Source: Ectobius pallidus (lineage: Eukaryota; Arthropoda; Insecta; Blattodea; Ectobiidae). Taken from it: a stretch of DNA of 64,000 bases. The position numbers and the translations under genes were made by a program. The notes beneath the pieces were generated by a model that worked only from the letters and a program-made list of their open reading frames with translations, was not told the DNA's origin and made no database searches. Positions 1 through 9,499 of the stretch are shown one piece after another (the first letter of the stretch is position 1; every line of letters begins with the position of its first letter). Location: NCBI GenBank assembly GCA_964059195.1, contig CAXKWD010000007.1, forward strand, positions 54,721,620-54,785,619. The letters are read 5' to 3'.

Positions 1-1347
1 GCTCTCCGTTTTCCTTGGTTGCTGGTGCCGTACCCGTGGTTTCCGCAGATGTCTGCAAGGACGTTGGAACGGAACCCACCATGCTCTGATTGACGAACCC
101 TCCTTTCAGAGCCAAAGGCCAGACGGATGTTCAGTCTCTGATCCCACCGTGTATGAAATCGTGCGATTTCTTGAACACGTGTCCTTTGGCAATGGCTGCC
201 TCCAATGACGTTGTTGCCGTTGAGATTGGAATACATCAACTCGTTGATATGATCCAGCTCTCCGTTGACGACACCTTGGACTTTGAAAGAGTTTCCTGTA
301 GTATCGTAGTTGAGTTTACGACCCAATGTCAAGAAAGAGGAAAATTAATCTTTATCGGCTATGTCTTCCACGTAATGATGCGTGGACGCTGTGCCGCTGA
401 GAGTATTGCCTGTCTGAAACGATGTCGACATTCCGACCGGAACGGCTTCCACCTGCATGGCCACTACCATGACTTGGGCAAAATTTTCCAAGGATTTAAA
501 TTCCGCCGGACTCAGGAACCACGGGAGGGCGTCCAACGAAAGGTAAGCCAGAGGTGTCACTATTTCGGTGGCCATGACTACGTTGTCCACCTTGTAATTG
601 AATTCTTTGTACGGGTGGCCGTACGTGCTTAACCTCGTATGTTTACTGAAGTTCAACATCGTGGATTCGTGGTTGGCGGATAAAAAGAACCTGAGATCCG
701 TGGTGGATCTACCACCACCGCCGCCGCCGCCCGCCCCACCAGCACCATTTCCAACAGGAGAGCCAGGAAAATCAGACACGTTATCACTAACAATATCCAT
801 ACCGACTTCACTATTACTTCCTGACGGTTTTGAAGTCTTTGCAGACAATCCTGTTGGAGCGCTTCATGGGCTAGATCCGCCTCTTCCATCCGTTGTCAGC
901 GGACGTTCCACCTGGGGTCCTCCTCCTGCAGCTGTAGTGGACGGTCCTGCTTTGCGCTGATCGACTTCGGGAATATTTGCCAGAAACTCGTCGAAATCAA
1001 AAGGAAGGGGTGTGTCGTCGTCGCCTCTGGATTTTTTTTCGGTGGATTTTCTCCCCCCGTGCTCTCGTTGTCGCCTTCCGCTTTCCTCGTCTTTGCTTTG
1101 GCTTGGTTGATCTTCTTTATTGCTCCCCAGTTCTTTAAGAGACCGGGTCGTTTTGACATATCATTGGAATACCGTACACCGAAAACGCTTTCTGCGATGT
1201 ATTTAAGCTCAGACCCAATGCCCCTGCTGCTGCGTGCTGATTACCGTACGACAACCATAGGTCCTTGAACTGTCCGATGGCCATGAGATTGGCGTTCCTT
1301 ATTTCTGCGTCGTCTCGTGCGTACTGGTAGAGATTATCGTGCACTCT
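1..1347 (-). pseudogene. Endogenous densovirus-like capsid (VP) pseudogene
   Basis: The minus strand reads as a parvovirus capsid of the Densovirinae type, split over several frames and running off the left edge. From right to left: a segment (1344-1135) beginning at an HDNLY motif like the His-Asp catalytic pair of the VP1 phospholipase A2 domain; a Lys/Glu/Ser-rich linker (about 1159-1020); an acidic Gln-rich stretch (889-780); a run of seven glycines (about 705-725), as in the disordered N-terminus before the densovirus capsid core; and beta-barrel-like sequence (690-1). Reading frame changes near 1160, 1010 and 840, with another stop or shift near 345, so no capsid can be made. The upstream part of VP1 with the calcium loop is missing. 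Immediately to its right is repeat DNA. Family assignment rests on motif order and is good but not certain; genus is not resolved. Confidence 0.72.
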
Positions 1348-2945
1348 TTGAAGAAATTACAAATTTGTCATGCTAATTGATGAAATGTAGCCTACATATA
1401 CAACTCTTTTGTGTAACAAACTTAGGCTCACAAAAATTTTATATTTAAAATTAGAAAGTGAATTTTTACTATTAAATTACCGTTAAATTTCATGTGCCTA
1501 TAACGCAATTTTTGGCCAGATCAAAGCACTGTTACTCTGGAACCAGTTGAGTCTCAGTCGCCAAATTTGTATCACATCTTTGTGATATAAAGAGGTGTTA
1601 TCTATATAAATTTCATAATTTTTCACTCAAGCCCTTTTGAGATATTATACTTCAAATATTGCCAAAATATGCTTTTGGGCGTTTTTTGAATAATTGTATT
1701 AAAAAAATAGCAAACTTTTCAACCTTGAAACTTCTACAGTAAGTAGTCCTATAGTAGATCTATGTAAGAACAAAAAATTAAAGGCGAGTCTTTTTCCTTT
1801 GTTAATTTTGCAATACTAAAACTTCCTTTTATGTTAATTTACAATTTGTAATTGTGAGTTTTTTTTCTTCACTTTCCTCACTACTTAGGTTAACCAACAA
1901 AAATCTAGAGCATTTCATTCTGATAATTTTGGTCTTTATTTTGTCTTGTTATCTATAAAATTAACAGAGTTACATACATTTGTGCAAAACAAGTTTCCGG
2001 CTGAAAAACTGTTACAAAGCAAACTTAAAATGGTCGCCAAGAAAAAAGTATGAGCCTAAAAAAGTTTTACCCTAGTTTTGAACTCACCTAATATTGGGGA
2101 GTAACTGCTAAAAAAATTAGGAAAATCAAAAATGTTGAGCAAAAATTTTTATTCAATTTGGTTCATTTCTAATAGATTGACCCTATTTTAGCATTATTTG
2201 AAGTAGAATATCTCAGAAGGGCCTGAGTGAAAATTATGAAATTTATACACATAACAGCTCCTTACAATATAAAGATGTGATAAAAATTTGGTGACTGAGA
2301 CTGAACTGGTTCCAGAGTTACATTGCATTGAAGTTGGCCAAAAATTGCAAACTATACACCGAAATTTCAACGCTCTTCAACACTTTGAGGAAATTATTAA
2401 TTTGTAATGCTAACTGATGAAATTTAGCCTAAATGTACAACTCTTTTATGTAACATACTTAGGCTCACTAAAATTTTGTATTTAAAATTACAGTGTGGAT
2501 TTTTACTATTAAATTACCGTTAAATTTCATGTGCCTATAACGCAATTTTTGGCCAAATTCAAAGCACTGTTACTCTGGAACAAGTTGAGTCTCAGTCACC
2601 AAATTTGTATCACATCTTTATATCATAAGGAGGTGTTATCTATATAAATTTCGTAATTTGTCACTTAGGCTCTTTTGAGATATTCTACTTCAAATATTGC
2701 CAAAATACGCTTTTGGGATAAATGTAGAGCATTTCATTCTGATAATTTTGGTCTTTATTTTGTCTTGTTTATCTATAAAATTAATAGAGTTACATACATT
2801 TGTGCAAAACATGTTTTCGGCCGAAAAATGGTTACAAAGCAAATTTAAAATGGCCACCAAAAAAAGTATGTGCCTAAAAATTAGGAAAATCAAAAATGTC
2901 GAGCAACAAATTTTATTAAATTTGCTTCATTTCTCATGAAACTCT
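1348..2945. repeat. Tandem 1.04-kb repeat with internal inverted arms
   Basis: Bases 1348-2380 recur from 2384 at an offset of about 1037 bases. The second copy lacks about 217 bases corresponding to roughly 1682-1900 of the first and ends near 2945. Within copy 1, bases 1503-1660 reappear inverted at about 2200-2345. This looks like a non-autonomous TIR element or a tandem dimer of one. No coding potential is seen. The left end abuts the viral pseudogene directly. Confidence 0.7.
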
Positions 2946-3221
2946 AGCCTCTAAAAACAGCTTCAGTAACTACGATTTTTAAACCGAACCCAATCTATTT
3001 TTACAATTTCTACCGCATAGCCTATTATGCTTTGGGTTGTCATATAAGAACACTTGATAGTTGCTGCCTATAATTAAATATTAAATTTTAAAAACCATCT
3101 GTTTTCCATTCACTTCTTACAAGCTGCCTGTCACTCTTGCCATGTCACACCCCGCAGCCAAAGACCGCTCAGGGTGGCTAGTGGTCTAGCCTTTAGTATT
3201 TTAAGAACTTGGTATGTTATA

Positions 3222-3425
3222 GTGTCTGTGACTGACGAGAAGTTAGGGGTACCTATGATCAATTACAGCAATGATTGGTATACACTGTACGGTATTTAAC
3301 AGATTCCATGGAATGTGATTGACAACTCTGGCTCCCATATGGACAAAGTGATACAAATGATAGAGCTCAGGTTAGAATGAAAATTTAAATATCACAGGTA
3401 CAACGATCCAAAAATAAAATAAAAA
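3222..3425 (+). repeat. Dispersed repeat, paralogous to the hAT target at 9.5/11.75 kb
   Basis: This segment matches the sequence made by joining bases before 9500 to bases after 11750 (shared words include 'gagaagttag', 'aacagattcca' or 'aactgattcca', and 'atatcacag'). It therefore approximates an empty site for the hAT insertion there. No coding potential. Confidence 0.6.
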
Positions 3426-3785
3426 TCACTACATAAAGTATAGGCTATGCCTATTGTAATGATAAATTATGTTTTATCTTTGAACATTGTAACTTAAATT
3501 TATTTTCAATAATGTTTTATAATATATTTGGTTGTCTTTCTCACTGCTTTGTTGAAGTATTGATATACCGGTAAATAAAGGAGTACGTTTTCAATGTCAA
3601 ATGTAGCAGTCTATAAAGAACTTATTTTGCGAAATAGAAGAAAGTTAACACCCAAATCAGCTGTTTTATTTCGCCAAAAAATTGGGTTTGAGTACTATTG
3701 ATATGTAATGGCTTACGTGAAATTTAAATGATGTTCAATTTCTGATGATTATGATATAGGATGAAATAGTAACATTGAGTCTTGG

Positions 3786-4135
3786 TGAATAAATATCCAA
3801 TTCAATATGCTTAAGCTTTCATGGCCAGTATCATGATAGTAGAAAATTTTTGGGCTGTTATACCATGTTCGCAGGTTTTCAGGGCCTGACATTTCACTCA
3901 CGACTGTGGTGAGAATCCTGAGAATGTTTGTCTTGCTGGCTATTGACAGACTGAGCTCTGGTCCCATGTTGTTCCAATGTCCACGGTAAAAAATGGAACA
4001 ACACAGGACCAGAGCTCACCACAGCCGTGATTGAGACATCAGGCATAAAAACCTAGGACCATGGCATAACAGCCCGGAAATGTTCTACTGTCATCAAATA
4101 TCCAATTCATCATTTGTCTTTGCGACTGGATATGT
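3786..4135. repeat. Imperfect palindromic repeat
   Basis: A 12-base arm 'gagctctggtcc' near 3953 is matched by its complement near 4003, around a centre with a second inverted pair 'gttgttcca'/'tggaacaac'. Longer imperfect arms follow (about 3830-3990 against 3991-4095). It looks like a foldback or a head-to-head dimer of one repeat. No ORF of interest. Confidence 0.6.
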
Positions 4136-4140
4136 CATGA

Positions 4141-4240
4141 AAAAATTCAAGTGAAATAGGTTGGCAATGAGATTTGAACCCGTGTCCTGCTAAATGCAAG
4201 TCCAAAACTCTGCTGTTTTGGCTACCTTACTTGGTTCTGA
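4141..4240 (-). repeat. tRNA-like SINE fragment
   Basis: The minus strand carries a pol III B-box-like word (complement of 'gatttgaacccgtg') with an anticodon-arm-like region, as in tRNA-derived SINEs. It lacks a proper cloverleaf and sits 65 bases before the first RAD52 exon. Confidence 0.45.
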
Positions 4241-4306
4241 AATATTTTTAGGTTACTTTAAATAATAAATTAAGATTTTAATAAATGATTGCTGTACTTA
4301 TTACAG

Positions 4307-4458
4307 ATTATATAGACTGTGATAAAAATGGATTTACTGTTGGGGCAGCTGCAATCATACGAGTTGAAATGGAAAGTGGAATTCACCATCAAGAAATAGG
4401 ATATGGAATAGCTGTTGATCAATACAGTAAAGGACTTTGTATAGCTAAAGCACGGCAG
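4307..4458 (+). CDS. RAD52: RAD52 exon, annealing domain part 1
   Basis: This exon follows a pyrimidine-rich 'ttattacag' acceptor and ends at 'cag|gtgtgt'. It encodes about 50 residues from DYIDCDKNGFTVG to SKGLCIAKARQ. They align with the vertebrate RAD52 core around its VGVCAFVRVQLKDG and VGYGVSEG segments: here VGAAAIIRVEMESG and IGYGIAVD. RAD52 forms oligomeric rings that bind single-stranded DNA and anneal complementary strands in homologous recombination repair. The exon begins two bases into a codon (phase 1) and ends in phase 0, joining the next exon at KARQ|EAV. Exons for the domain's first half and start codon are not found between 1 and 4306 and must lie upstream. RAD52 is absent from Drosophila melanogaster, so the copy here is informative. 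Confidence 0.9.
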
Positions 4459-4575
4459 GTGTGTATCTTTTATGTTAATTTAATTGATTTAATTTGCTTA
4501 TGTCATTTTTTTAAGTTTAATTTAATTCTCGTTTGCACTTTTAAGTAAAATAACAATGTGATGTTTTGTTTACAG

Positions 4576-4726
4576 GAAGCTGTATTATGTGGTCTAAAGA
4601 AGGCTTTATGCAGTTTTGGCAGTGACCTAGCTAGAAGAATAAACCAAAGCTATATGCCTGTTAAAGTACAAATTGATAATACTAATACTCAGAACTTTAC
4701 AGAACTTCACAGTCCAATAGAAGCAG
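4576..4726 (+). CDS. RAD52: RAD52 exon, annealing domain part 2
   Basis: Acceptor 'tgtttacag' and donor 'cag|gttagt' bound 151 bases in frame with the previous exon across a 117-base intron. The product starts EAVLCGLKKALCSFGSDLA, matching the RAD52 helix EAVTDGLKRALRSFGNALG, then diverges (SYMPVKVQIDNTNTQNFTEL) where the family is poorly conserved. It ends in phase 1. The next 50 kb hold no other recognisable RAD52 sequence until 54811. A LINE begins within about 20-80 bases of the donor. The core helix makes the identification firm; the exon's 3' boundary is inferred from the splice consensus only. Confidence 0.88.
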
Positions 4727-4804
4727 GTTAGTAATAGTTATTTATGTATCAAGTACACAAAATAAGACTTTAGCGGATGAATCTAGTATTGCCGCAAACC
4801 AGAG

Positions 4805-5104
4805 ATGCCAAGGCCTTTAGTAGTCAAGTTTTCCAACAGATGGAAGAAAGATGAAGTAATGCACGCAAAGAAATCCCATAAGGATCTTGAATCGAGAGAT
4901 CTCGGTGTCGAAGGTGTAAGTAGAAAGATCTATATTAATGATCATCTAACGCCGAAAAATAAAATTCTCCTCAAGAAAGCCAAGGAATTGCGACCAAAAT
5001 ACAAGTTTGTCTGGACTCGTGATTGTAAGATCTTCGTTCGTGAATCAGAAAATTCACAAATCACAACAATCAGAAATGAAATGGACATAAACAAACTGAA
5101 ATAA
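4805..5104 (+). CDS. LINE ORF1 C-terminal remnant
   Basis: This 99-residue basic protein has a C-terminal block NDHLTPKNKILLKKAKELR, KYKFVWTRDCKIFVRES, that recurs at the end of ORF1 in many insect LINEs, where the protein binds RNA and chaperones nucleic acid. The usual N-terminal coiled coil and zinc-binding part are absent because the element is 5' truncated; a stop lies just upstream. It ends 41 bases before ORF2 of the same element. Probably not functional alone. Confidence 0.65.
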   Translation: MPRPLVVKFSNRWKKDEVMHAKKSHKDLESRDLGVEGVSRKIYINDHLTPKNKILLKKAKELRPKYKFVWTRDCKIFVRESENSQITTIRNEMDINKLK

Positions 5105-5145
5105 CTTCATCTAGGCTAAACGGTAATAAGTTATTTAGCACTGTA

Positions 5146-8115
5146 ATGGCTACAAAAAACCCATTGTTTGAAGTCGAGGAATTAAATTATGATTTTGTAC
5201 ATGAATTTAAACAACATTCAGAACAGTTCCAGGACAACATTACAATTCTATGCTTAAATGTTCGAAGTCTACGAAATAAGCTAGAAGAAATTGAAATTTT
5301 AGTTTCTGATCTTGGTAATTTGGACGTTCTCATCCTTACTGAGTCATGGCTATCTCATTCAGAGAGTAAATATTATAATTTAAATAACTTTACAGCATAT
5401 CATTCTCATAGGCCAACTAAAATTGGTGGGGGGATAGCAATATTTGTACGTAGTAACTGGAAATCAAAATGTATTAATACAATTGAAACTGATGAACACA
5501 ACATCTTAGCAATACAAATTAATCAAAACAATGTAAAATTCACCATTGTTGGTACCTACAATTCAAATGTGAACAATACGCCTATTTTTTTACAGTCTTT
5601 TGAGAAAATATTATATTCTTTATGTAAGGATACATTAGTTGTAGCTGGGGATTTCAACATAAATATTCTGGACAACAAAAATCCACATACAAGAGATTAT
5701 AAATTACTTTATGAGTCCTATGGACTATTGTGCTGTAACGTTAAATATCCTACAAGAATTTCAGAAAATTCTAACACATTAATAGATCATTTTCTTGTCA
5801 ACCAGCATTGTTACATATACAATGTAAATAATATTAAGTCAGCCATAAGTGATCATAATATCTTGATTCTAAAAATCGAAATCACTTGCCTCAAAAACAA
5901 GGTAAATAATAATATTCAAAATGTAAATAATAATAATTTAATGGACAGTAATGTCAACAGCCCTACAACATCAATAGATTATAATAAACTTAACCGATAT
6001 TTTACTGATGAATTATTTTTTCCGGAAGGAGACATTGATTTTTGCTATGATAAGTTATTAGATTACATAGAACGAGGAATTAAACAATTTTCAAGAAATT
6101 ATGATAAAAATCAAATACATAAAACGAGATATAAATCTAATGCACCTTGGATTAATGACAATTTGCTTTTATTGATCCAAAGAAGAGATATTTTACATGC
6201 ATACAAGAAAAGATTTCCTCAAAACAAATTCATTTTATATGAATTTAATAAATTAAGAAATACTATTACCACAGAGAAGAGAAAATTAAAAGCAAAGTAT
6301 TATGAAAATATGTTACAGTCTGTATCTGGAAATATCTCTTTGTTCTGGAAAAAAATAAAAGGCATCCTAACGAATTCAATAATTAACGGTTCTATAAATC
6401 ATGGAAATATAGATAAATTGATGTTAGATGGGACAGAGATAAACAACACTGACATTCCCGAAGAGCTTAATAATTATTTTGTAAATGTAGGCCCAAAACT
6501 TGCACAGACTTCAGTAAAAAAGAATATGGATAGTAACCAACAATCTATTGATATAGGTATAAGAAATTCACTTTATTTAACACCCGTAACATCACATGAG
6601 GTTGAAAAGCATATTGACAGTTTAAAAAACAAAAGAAATGCAACAAAGGATGGAATAACAAACATATTTCTAAAGAAAACTAAAAAATCACTAAAATATG
6701 CCATTTCAGAATTCATTAATTATTCCTTCCTGAAGGGAGCTGTTCCAAAAAAATGCAAAATTGCCAGGGTTGTTCCCATTTTTAAGGGTGGAGATAGTTT
6801 AGATCCAGGAAATTACCGTCCAATCTCAATTTTACCAGCCCTATCAAAAATCTTAGAGAAATGTATGAAGGAAAGATTAAATAATTTTCTAGAAAATAAC
6901 AAAATCCTGTATAAATACCAATATGGGTTTCGGAAAACTTCATCAACCTTATGTGCTGCAGTAGATATAATAGCCCAAATTGAGGATGCAATGGATAGTA
7001 ACAAATTTTCTTCAGGACTATTTATTGACTTAAAGAAGGCATTTGATACTGTAGATCATGAATTACTTTTGAAAAAACTTGAATGTTTTGGAATAAGAGG
7101 TATAGTGTTAGACTGGTTCAAAAGTTACCTAAAAGAACGCACACAATATACTTCAGTAAATGGACTGGACAGCAATGCTCAAGTAATAATTTGCGGGGTC
7201 CCACAGGGCTCGATATTAGGACCCATCCTTTTCCTAATATATGTAAATGATATTCAGACCTTACCTTTACATGGCATACCTTCACTTTTTGCTGATGATA
7301 CTAGTATTTTTTATGTTGGTGATACAGTTGATGGATTATTATCATATATGCATGAAGATCTCAAAATTCTAACAAAATGGTTAAGTCAAAATAAATTATC
7401 ATTAAATGCCCAAAAGACAGCATATATGGTCTTTCATAAGCCAAACACACACTTAGGTATTTCTAAAGAGTTAGTAAATGACAATAAGCACATAAAGCGA
7501 GTAACGGATACTAAATTTTTAGGCCTAACTATAGACCAACATTTAACTTGGAAAGGACACATCAACAATATATGTAGCAAAATTTCTCCAGTTATAGGGA
7601 TATTTAGGCGAATAAGGGGAATATTGTCAACTCCTGGCTTGAGATCCTTATATTATTCACTAATACAGTCTCACATAACTTACATGTTATTTATCTGGGG
7701 TCGTTTTCATAAAACGGATCTTCAACCATTAAGAGTACTTCAGAATAGAGCAATCAGAATTTTACTAGGTGCACATTATTTGACACCAACTCGCATTCTT
7801 TATGAACAATCGAAAATCTTGCCGTTTGAGACCTTAGTTAAAGTAAATGCCATTACATATATGCACAGAGTAGTACATGGTAACATCCACAGTAATTTTC
7901 CAATAGAATATAACAAAGACATTCATAACTATGAAACAAGGCAAAAACAGAACATATACCTCACACATTCTTCAACTGTAACTTATGGGACAAAGGGATT
8001 AAAATATTATTTGATCAAAACATATAATGAATTACCACAAGAACAAAAGAATATATTAAATTATAACAAATTTAAATCACAAATAAAACTCTTTTTAAAA
8101 TCTAAGATTAATTAA
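5146..8115 (+). CDS. LINE ORF2: endonuclease/reverse transcriptase
   Basis: An uninterrupted 989-residue ORF. The apurinic-like endonuclease domain comes first: NVRSLRN near residue 40, ILTESWL near 62, AGDFNIN near 166, and the SDHN catalytic His near 234. Reverse transcriptase follows: ARVVPIFKGGD near 540, PGNYRPIS, FIDLKKAFDTVDH near 625, GVPQGSILGP near 684 and the catalytic FADD near 714. A thumb-like region and the C-terminal LINE block (TRQKQN, LKYYLIKTYNELP) complete it. It nicks target DNA and copies its own RNA in place. All key residues are present, so the enzyme may be active or only recently inactive. Motifs favour the CR1/Jockey group; the exact clade needs a tree. Confidence 0.93.
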   Translation: MATKNPLFEVEELNYDFVHEFKQHSEQFQDNITILCLNVRSLRNKLEEIEILVSDLGNLDVLILTESWLSHSESKYYNLNNFTAYHSHRPTKIGGGIAIFVRSNWKSKCINTIETDEHNILAIQINQNNVKFTIVGTYNSNVNNTPIFLQSFEKILYSLCKDTLVVAGDFNINILDNKNPHTRDYKLLYESYGLLCCNVKYPTRISENSNTLIDHFLVNQHCYIYNVNNIKSAISDHNILILKIEITCLKNKVNNNIQNVNNNNLMDSNVNSPTTSIDYNKLNRYFTDELFFPEGDIDFCYDKLLDYIERGIKQFSRNYDKNQIHKTRYKSNAPWINDNLLLLIQRRDILHAYKKRFPQNKFILYEFNKLRNTITTEKRKLKAKYYENMLQSVSGNISLFWKKIKGILTNSIINGSINHGNIDKLMLDGTEINNTDIPEELNNYFVNVGPKLAQTSVKKNMDSNQQSIDIGIRNSLYLTPVTSHEVEKHIDSLKNKRNATKDGITNIFLKKTKKSLKYAISEFINYSFLKGAVPKKCKIARVVPIFKGGDSLDPGNYRPISILPALSKILEKCMKERLNNFLENNKILYKYQYGFRKTSSTLCAAVDIIAQIEDAMDSNKFSSGLFIDLKKAFDTVDHELLLKKLECFGIRGIVLDWFKSYLKERTQYTSVNGLDSNAQVIICGVPQGSILGPILFLIYVNDIQTLPLHGIPSLFADDTSIFYVGDTVDGLLSYMHEDLKILTKWLSQNKLSLNAQKTAYMVFHKPNTHLGISKELVNDNKHIKRVTDTKFLGLTIDQHLTWKGHINNICSKISPVIGIFRRIRGILSTPGLRSLYYSLIQSHITYMLFIWGRFHKTDLQPLRVLQNRAIRILLGAHYLTPTRILYEQSKILPFETLVKVNAITYMHRVVHGNIHSNFPIEYNKDIHNYETRQKQNIYLTHSSTVTYGTKGLKYYLIKTYNELPQEQKNILNYNKFKSQIKLFLKSKIN

Positions 8116-8421
8116 GTTCTTTGATATAGTAATAAATAGATACTGTATATTGATCACTATTATACTATGTAACTATGTTTCCCTTCATCATCTATCATTT
8201 CACTTCACTCTTAAAATCAAGTCATTTTGTTTTTTGTTCCTATATTCTGTACCTCTTCACTCTTGTACCTCTTGTATATATTGCACCTCTTGTATATGTA
8301 TAAGTTATTTGTAATTGAAAATTTATGTATCACAATGCATGTCATGTTGTATATAGCCCCTTAAGGTGAGCTTTGCTCGTTGGGGTTTTCTTACAATAAA
8401 TAAATAAATAAATAAATAAAT

Positions 8422-9499
8422 TGCAACCGAGGCGTAAGCCAAGGCTGAAATACTGGATGAGTCTGCTAAAGTTCTTGTGCACATAGTGCATACAATATTT
8501 TTTAGTAAAAGTTCTGCAACTTTACTACTAATGAGCTCAGTTTTTCAATCATTTTCGATGATTCTGCGTAAAGAAAGCAAAGGTAATGGTGATTGTATCA
8601 GTAGTACATGTTTATAAACTTCGCTTGCTGTGGATTGTTTCTTTTCCTTGAAAAAAAGGTTTAAAGACATTGTTAAGATAGTAATGTTAATTAATTAAAC
8701 AAAATATATTTACATCAATTGAAATTACGCGTCATTTTTATAACATTTTCTGCAATGAATCTTATGCCTTGTTAAAAGAAGCAATCGTACAAGAGGCTCA
8801 TCTGAACTCGCTTCCTTCAAATGGCATTGGTGGCTTCGTGATGGAAAAGTTCGTGCATTCGCATCTACCCTTAGTTATGAAAAATATAAAAAGTTATTAT
8901 TATGGAATTTATTTCTTAAATTCAAGATTTCTAAATTACAGGGTTTACTATGCTTGTTAACAGACAATGAACAATAAAGCCCTTAACATGTAAAATTGAA
9001 CTTACACTGGGAAACACTGTAGAGACATCTAGGAGCTATAGTTGGAACTATGTCCACTAGGGGTTACCATGGCAACTTTACCGTACTAGGATGGTAAAAT
9101 TACTTTACTGTGCTACTTTCCGGTGTGTTAGCAGTTCGAGAAACAGCCACTTTTTGGAGCGTGTACTAAAAATATATTATGCCTGGTGGTGACCTTATTT
9201 TTTTAACAGCAATAAGTACAAAATTTTACAAAACAGCCTTCTTTAGCTAAATTTATATCAACAGTTGCTTAAAATATCCCTATTAAGCAAAAATATATCC
9301 ACAAAACATTATAAAATTTGTTGGACTTCGCAAAATGTGTAAATAAGCACGAACTACGACTATGAATATTAAGAAATGTGTACAAAAATATGGTTTACAA
9401 TGGTAACTGTAAGTGTTTGAAATTTCTTTTTCATTCCTTTACTAGTGTGTTCTCCTTTTATGCATCTCTGTGAATGCCGAGAAGTTAGATACTTATGAC
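8422..9499. other. Non-coding stretch after the LINE
   Basis: No gene is supported. A 63-residue reading frame at 8769-8960 has no recognisable motif. The last 40 bases belong to the dispersed repeat also seen at 3222-3425 and include the left TSD (9492-9499) of the neighbouring hAT element. Confidence 0.5.

Larger units (their letters stand above)
4741..8421 (+). mobile_element. CR1/Jockey-like LINE, nearly full length, 5' truncated
   Basis: A non-LTR retrotransposon: a short ORF1 remnant (4805-5104), an intact ORF2 (5146-8115), an AT-rich 3' UTR of about 280 bases and a terminal (AATA)n tail at 8393-8421. The head of ORF1 is missing, so the element is 5' truncated, as is usual for target-primed insertion. 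It lies in the sense orientation in the RAD52 intron, just behind the exon 4576-4726 donor. The clade is inferred from RT motifs. Confidence 0.88.

Noticed and set aside
90..960. Plus-strand frames overlapping the left edge
   Set aside because: They are antisense to the densovirus-like capsid pseudogene and have no motifs; the proline run at about 713-740 is the complement of the Gly run.
8769..8960. Small host exon or gene
   Set aside because: No recognisable motif, no convincing splice pair, and phase relation to RAD52 could not be established.
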